DNA from: an uncultured Collinsella sp.
Lineage (GTDB): Bacteria; Actinomycetota; Coriobacteriia; Coriobacteriales; Coriobacteriaceae
Reading direction: 5' to 3'
Assembly (NCBI GenBank): GCA_900557505.1
Contig: USTC01000053.1
Coordinates: forward strand, 1-6,983
DNA length: 6,983 bases
The notes under the pieces are model-generated. The model saw nothing but the letters and a program-made list of their open reading frames with translations, made no database searches and was not told where the DNA came from. Positions within the stretch are counted from its first letter, which is position 1. Each line of letters starts with the position of its first letter. Of this stretch, positions 4,602 through 6,983 are shown one piece after another. Both the position numbers and the translations under genes were made by a program.

Positions 4602-6842
4602 GTGGCAAAGAAGAAGACGAAGAACCAGCCAAAGAAAAAGCAGGCCAACGCCGAGAACGTTATTGGCCTGCACTCCGAGGTCACCGACCAGCCGATTACG
4701 CAGACGCTCGAGGTCAACTACATGCCCTACGCCATGAGCGTTAACGTCTCGCGTGCGTTCCCCGAGATCGACGGATTTAAGCCCTCGCACCGCAAGCTGC
4801 TCTACACCATGTACAAGATGGGTCTGCTCAAGGGAGAGCGCCAGAAGAGCGCCAACATCGTGGGCCAAACCATGAAGCTCAACCCGCACGGCGACGCCGC
4901 TATTTACGAGACGATGGTGCGTTTGGCCACCGGTAACGAGGCACTGCTCGCCCCTTTCGTGGAGTCGAAGGGCAACTTTGGCAAGTACTATTCGGGCGAC
5001 CTGAGCTACGCCGCCTCGCGTTATACCGAGGCCAAGCTCTCCCCCATCAGTGCCGAGATCTTCAAGGACATCGACAAGGACCCAGTCGACTTCGTTGATA
5101 GCTACGACGGCGCCATGAAGGAGCCGCGCCTGCTGCCCACCACGTTCCCCAACATCCTCGTCTCGGCAAACAAGGGCATCGGCGTCGCCATGGCGTCCGA
5201 CATCTGCGGTTTCAACCTCAATGAGGTCTGCACCGCCACGATGCACTACCTGCAGGATCCCGAATGCGACCTGCTCGAGTACATGCCCATGCCCGACTTC
5301 TCGACCGGCGGCGAGATCATCTACCGCCGCGAGGAGATGGAGAAGATCGTCGAGACCGGCCTGGGCAGCTTCCAGATTCGCTCCCGCTGGCGTTGGATTC
5401 CCGAAGAGCGCATCATCGAGGTCTACGAAATCCCCTACACCACCAAAACCGATGTCATTATCGAGCGCATCGTCAAGCTCTCCAAGGAGGGCAAGGTCAA
5501 GGAGATCGCTGACATCCGCGACGAGACCGACCTTTCGGGCCTGCGCATCGCCATCGACCTTAAACGCGGTGTCGATCCCGACAAGCTCATGGCCAAGCTC
5601 TATCGCTCGACCACGCTGCAGGATTCGTTCTCGTGCAACTTTAACGTACTGGTCGACGGCTACCCCCGCGTTATGGGCGTGCGCCAGATCTTGCACGAGT
5701 GGGTCAAGTGGCGTATTGAGTCCACGCGTCGCCGCATTAACTTTGACCTGGGCAAAAAGTCCGAGCGCCTGCACCTGCTGCACGGCCTTGAGGCAATCCT
5801 GCTCGACATCGACAAGGCCATCGCCATCATCCGTGGCACCAAGCTCGAGGCCGAGGTCGTGCCCAACCTTATGAAGGGTTTCGACATCGACGAGACCCAG
5901 GCAGAGTTTGTTGCCGAGCTCAAGCTCCGCAATATCAACGAGGAGTACATCCTCAACCGCACCAAGGACATTGCCAAACTCGAGGGTGAGATTGCCGAAC
6001 TTGAGGAGATCCTCTCGAGCGAAGACAACATCAAGAAGGTCATCAGCGACGAGCTGGCCGCCGTCAACAAAAAGTATGTGATGCCGCGCCGCACGGGCAG
6101 GATTGAGCCCCATGAGGTTATCGAGGTGAGCTTGGAACCCGAGGTCGAGGAGTACCCGGTCACCATCATGCTCTCGCGCGATGGCTACCTTAAAAAGATG
6201 ACGGACCGCGTGCTCAAGAAGGCTGCGACACTCAAGTACAAGGACGGCGACAAGCCCTTTATCGAGTTCCCGTCCTCCAATACGCACGAGCTGCTCGTGT
6301 TTACCAACAAGAGCCAGGTGTACAAGTGCAAAGTCGCGGCGTTTGAGGACACCAAGTCGGCCCAGTTGGGCTCGTACCTGCCGACCGATCTTGAGATGGA
6401 ACCCGACGAGAGCGTCATCTGGGTCATCGACCCCGAGGACTACAAGGCCGACGTGCTGTTTGTCTTTGAAAACGGCCGCGTGGTGCGCGTCGCGCTTTCC
6501 GGATACGTCACCAAGACCAACCGCAAGCGCCTCAAGAACGCCATCTACGGTGGCAGCAAGCTGCTGTATGCCCAGGTGCTCAGGGAAGATCGCGACCTAG
6601 CGCTGGTCTCGAGAGACTATCGTCTGATGAACTTCAACACGTCTCTGCTCAAGACCAAGACGACTACCAACACGCAGGGCGTCCAGGCTTTCACGGCCAA
6701 GAAGGGCCGCTCGGTTACCACCGTGGGAACGACCGAGGAGATTCTTGGCGCCGGCGTCTCGGCCGAGAAGTTCACCGCGCAGAGCCTGCCCTCCGCCGGT
6801 GCCCTCATGAAAGAGAACGACATGCCGAGTCTGTTTGACTAA
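4602..6842 (+). CDS. Divergent type IIA DNA topoisomerase, subunit A (ParC/GyrA-like)
   Basis: A 746-residue breakage-reunion subunit. Tyr141 in AASRYTEAKL, preceded by Arg140, is the catalytic tyrosine that bonds covalently to DNA (E. coli GyrA Tyr122). Other landmarks are the winged-helix start IDGFKPSHRKLLY (56-68), KGNFGKYYSGD (123-133), KEPRLLPTTFPNILVS (173-188), IRDETDLSGLRI (305-316), and a coiled-coil stretch near 440-490 leading to the C-gate. From ~511 a beta-pinwheel-type domain shows repeated blade motifs (LSRDGYLKKM 524-533, LLVFTNKSQVYKCKV 564-578, LFVFENGRVVRV 619-630, LALVSRDYRLMNF 666-678). No GyrA box (QRRGGRG) is present, and the length is close to ParC. In the quinolone region Ala99 and Glu103 replace the usual Ser83 and Asp87. 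The start is GTG 4602 with AGAGGA (4592-4597) 4 nt upstream, 45 nt after the B subunit, so one operon is likely. Confidence 0.96.
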   Translation: MAKKKTKNQPKKKQANAENVIGLHSEVTDQPITQTLEVNYMPYAMSVNVSRAFPEIDGFKPSHRKLLYTMYKMGLLKGERQKSANIVGQTMKLNPHGDAAIYETMVRLATGNEALLAPFVESKGNFGKYYSGDLSYAASRYTEAKLSPISAEIFKDIDKDPVDFVDSYDGAMKEPRLLPTTFPNILVSANKGIGVAMASDICGFNLNEVCTATMHYLQDPECDLLEYMPMPDFSTGGEIIYRREEMEKIVETGLGSFQIRSRWRWIPEERIIEVYEIPYTTKTDVIIERIVKLSKEGKVKEIADIRDETDLSGLRIAIDLKRGVDPDKLMAKLYRSTTLQDSFSCNFNVLVDGYPRVMGVRQILHEWVKWRIESTRRRINFDLGKKSERLHLLHGLEAILLDIDKAIAIIRGTKLEAEVVPNLMKGFDIDETQAEFVAELKLRNINEEYILNRTKDIAKLEGEIAELEEILSSEDNIKKVISDELAAVNKKYVMPRRTGRIEPHEVIEVSLEPEVEEYPVTIMLSRDGYLKKMTDRVLKKAATLKYKDGDKPFIEFPSSNTHELLVFTNKSQVYKCKVAAFEDTKSAQLGSYLPTDLEMEPDESVIWVIDPEDYKADVLFVFENGRVVRVALSGYVTKTNRKRLKNAIYGGSKLLYAQVLREDRDLALVSRDYRLMNFNTSLLKTKTTTNTQGVQAFTAKKGRSVTTVGTTEEILGAGVSAEKFTAQSLPSAGALMKENDMPSLFD

Positions 6843-6878
6843 AACAACGGTGGCCAAACCGTCATGGTTTTACAAAGC

Positions 6879-6921
6879 AGCGGGGCCCGGAGCGCAGCAA
6901 CATCGCGCTCCGGGCCCCGCT
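6879..6921. terminator. 17-bp perfect hairpin, likely bidirectional terminator
   Basis: AGCGGGGCCCGGAGCGC (6879-6895) pairs perfectly with 6905-6921 around a 9-nt loop. It lies 36 nt after the topoisomerase A stop. No real T tract follows on the plus strand (CGTTGC). On the minus strand a weak GCTTTGT follows, so it is either a terminator for transcription from both sides or a purely structural mRNA 3' end. A much weaker hairpin (AAACC 6856-6860 with GGTTT 6866-6870, then TTTTA-like bases) precedes it. Confidence 0.6.
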
Positions 6922-6935
6922 CGTTGCAACGTATA

Positions 6936-6983
6936 TCATATGCCCCACACGGGAATCGCTTGGACATCCTTGGTAATAAGGTA
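6936..6983 (-). CDS. Possible C-terminal tail of a convergent gene (partial)
   Basis: On the minus strand the window edge is open in a frame that reads YLITKDVQAIPVWGI and ends at TGA (6938-6936). The amino acid mix is protein-like, and the stop is placed 15 nt before the hairpin at 6921-6879, as expected for a gene converging on the topoisomerase operon. Fifteen codons are too few to be sure, and no family is recognised. The other minus frames at this edge are also partly open. Confidence 0.3.
   Translation of the reverse strand, partial: YLITKDVQAIPVWGI

Noticed and set aside
3429..6287. A 952-codon open frame on the minus strand, antisense to both topoisomerase genes
   Set aside because: It runs opposite two clearly real genes and its composition (Leu, Val, Asp and His rich, low complexity) is what the reverse complement of GAC/GAG/AAG/CTC-rich coding DNA gives. 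No ribosome binding site or recognisable domain is seen. Its unusual length comes from GC-rich codon bias.

Overview
The window looks like chromosomal DNA from a GC-rich gut actinobacterium of the Coriobacteriia, most likely Collinsella or a close relative. This is an inference. It rests on the GC-rich codon use, a lipoprotein and helix-turn-helix/membrane-protein style common in that group, a divergent second type IIA topoisomerase pair known from Clostridia and Coriobacteriia, and a LexA box of the Gram-positive/actinobacterial (GAAC-N4-GTTC) type. No tRNA, rRNA, CRISPR array, transposase or phage gene was found.

Left part (1-975, minus strand). A small XRE-type repressor gene (506-736) is followed after 9 nt by a membrane protein gene (496 to beyond the left edge). 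The membrane gene's ribosome binding site overlaps the repressor's stop codon. The pair is driven by a near-consensus sigma-70 promoter (TTGACA-17-TATATT, 785-813) surrounded by three copies of a GACAGATAT-like box, so autoregulation is likely. A strong intrinsic terminator (912-947) closes the next gene upstream.

Middle part (975-2558). A minus-strand gene (975-1991) encodes a secreted lipoprotein with a Gly/Ser linker and two probable beta-rich domains. The 567-nt gap between it and the divergent topoisomerase operon holds no convincing gene. It contains a 9-bp inverted repeat, an AT-rich cluster of four GTTTAA-type palindromes, and a LexA/Cheo-box-like site.

Right part (2559-6842, plus strand). 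Two genes 45 nt apart encode a complete, divergent type IIA DNA topoisomerase. The B subunit (665 aa) is the GHKL ATPase plus Toprim subunit. The A subunit (746 aa) is the DNA breakage-reunion subunit, with catalytic Tyr141. All the core catalytic residues I looked for are present, but several normally invariant motifs differ from canonical GyrB/ParE and GyrA/ParC, including the quinolone-contact serine (here Ala99). No GyrA box is visible. The likely picture is a second, ParE/ParC-like enzyme beside a standard gyrase elsewhere in the genome, possibly under SOS control. After it comes a 17-bp perfect hairpin (6879-6921), followed by what may be the tail of a convergent minus-strand gene.
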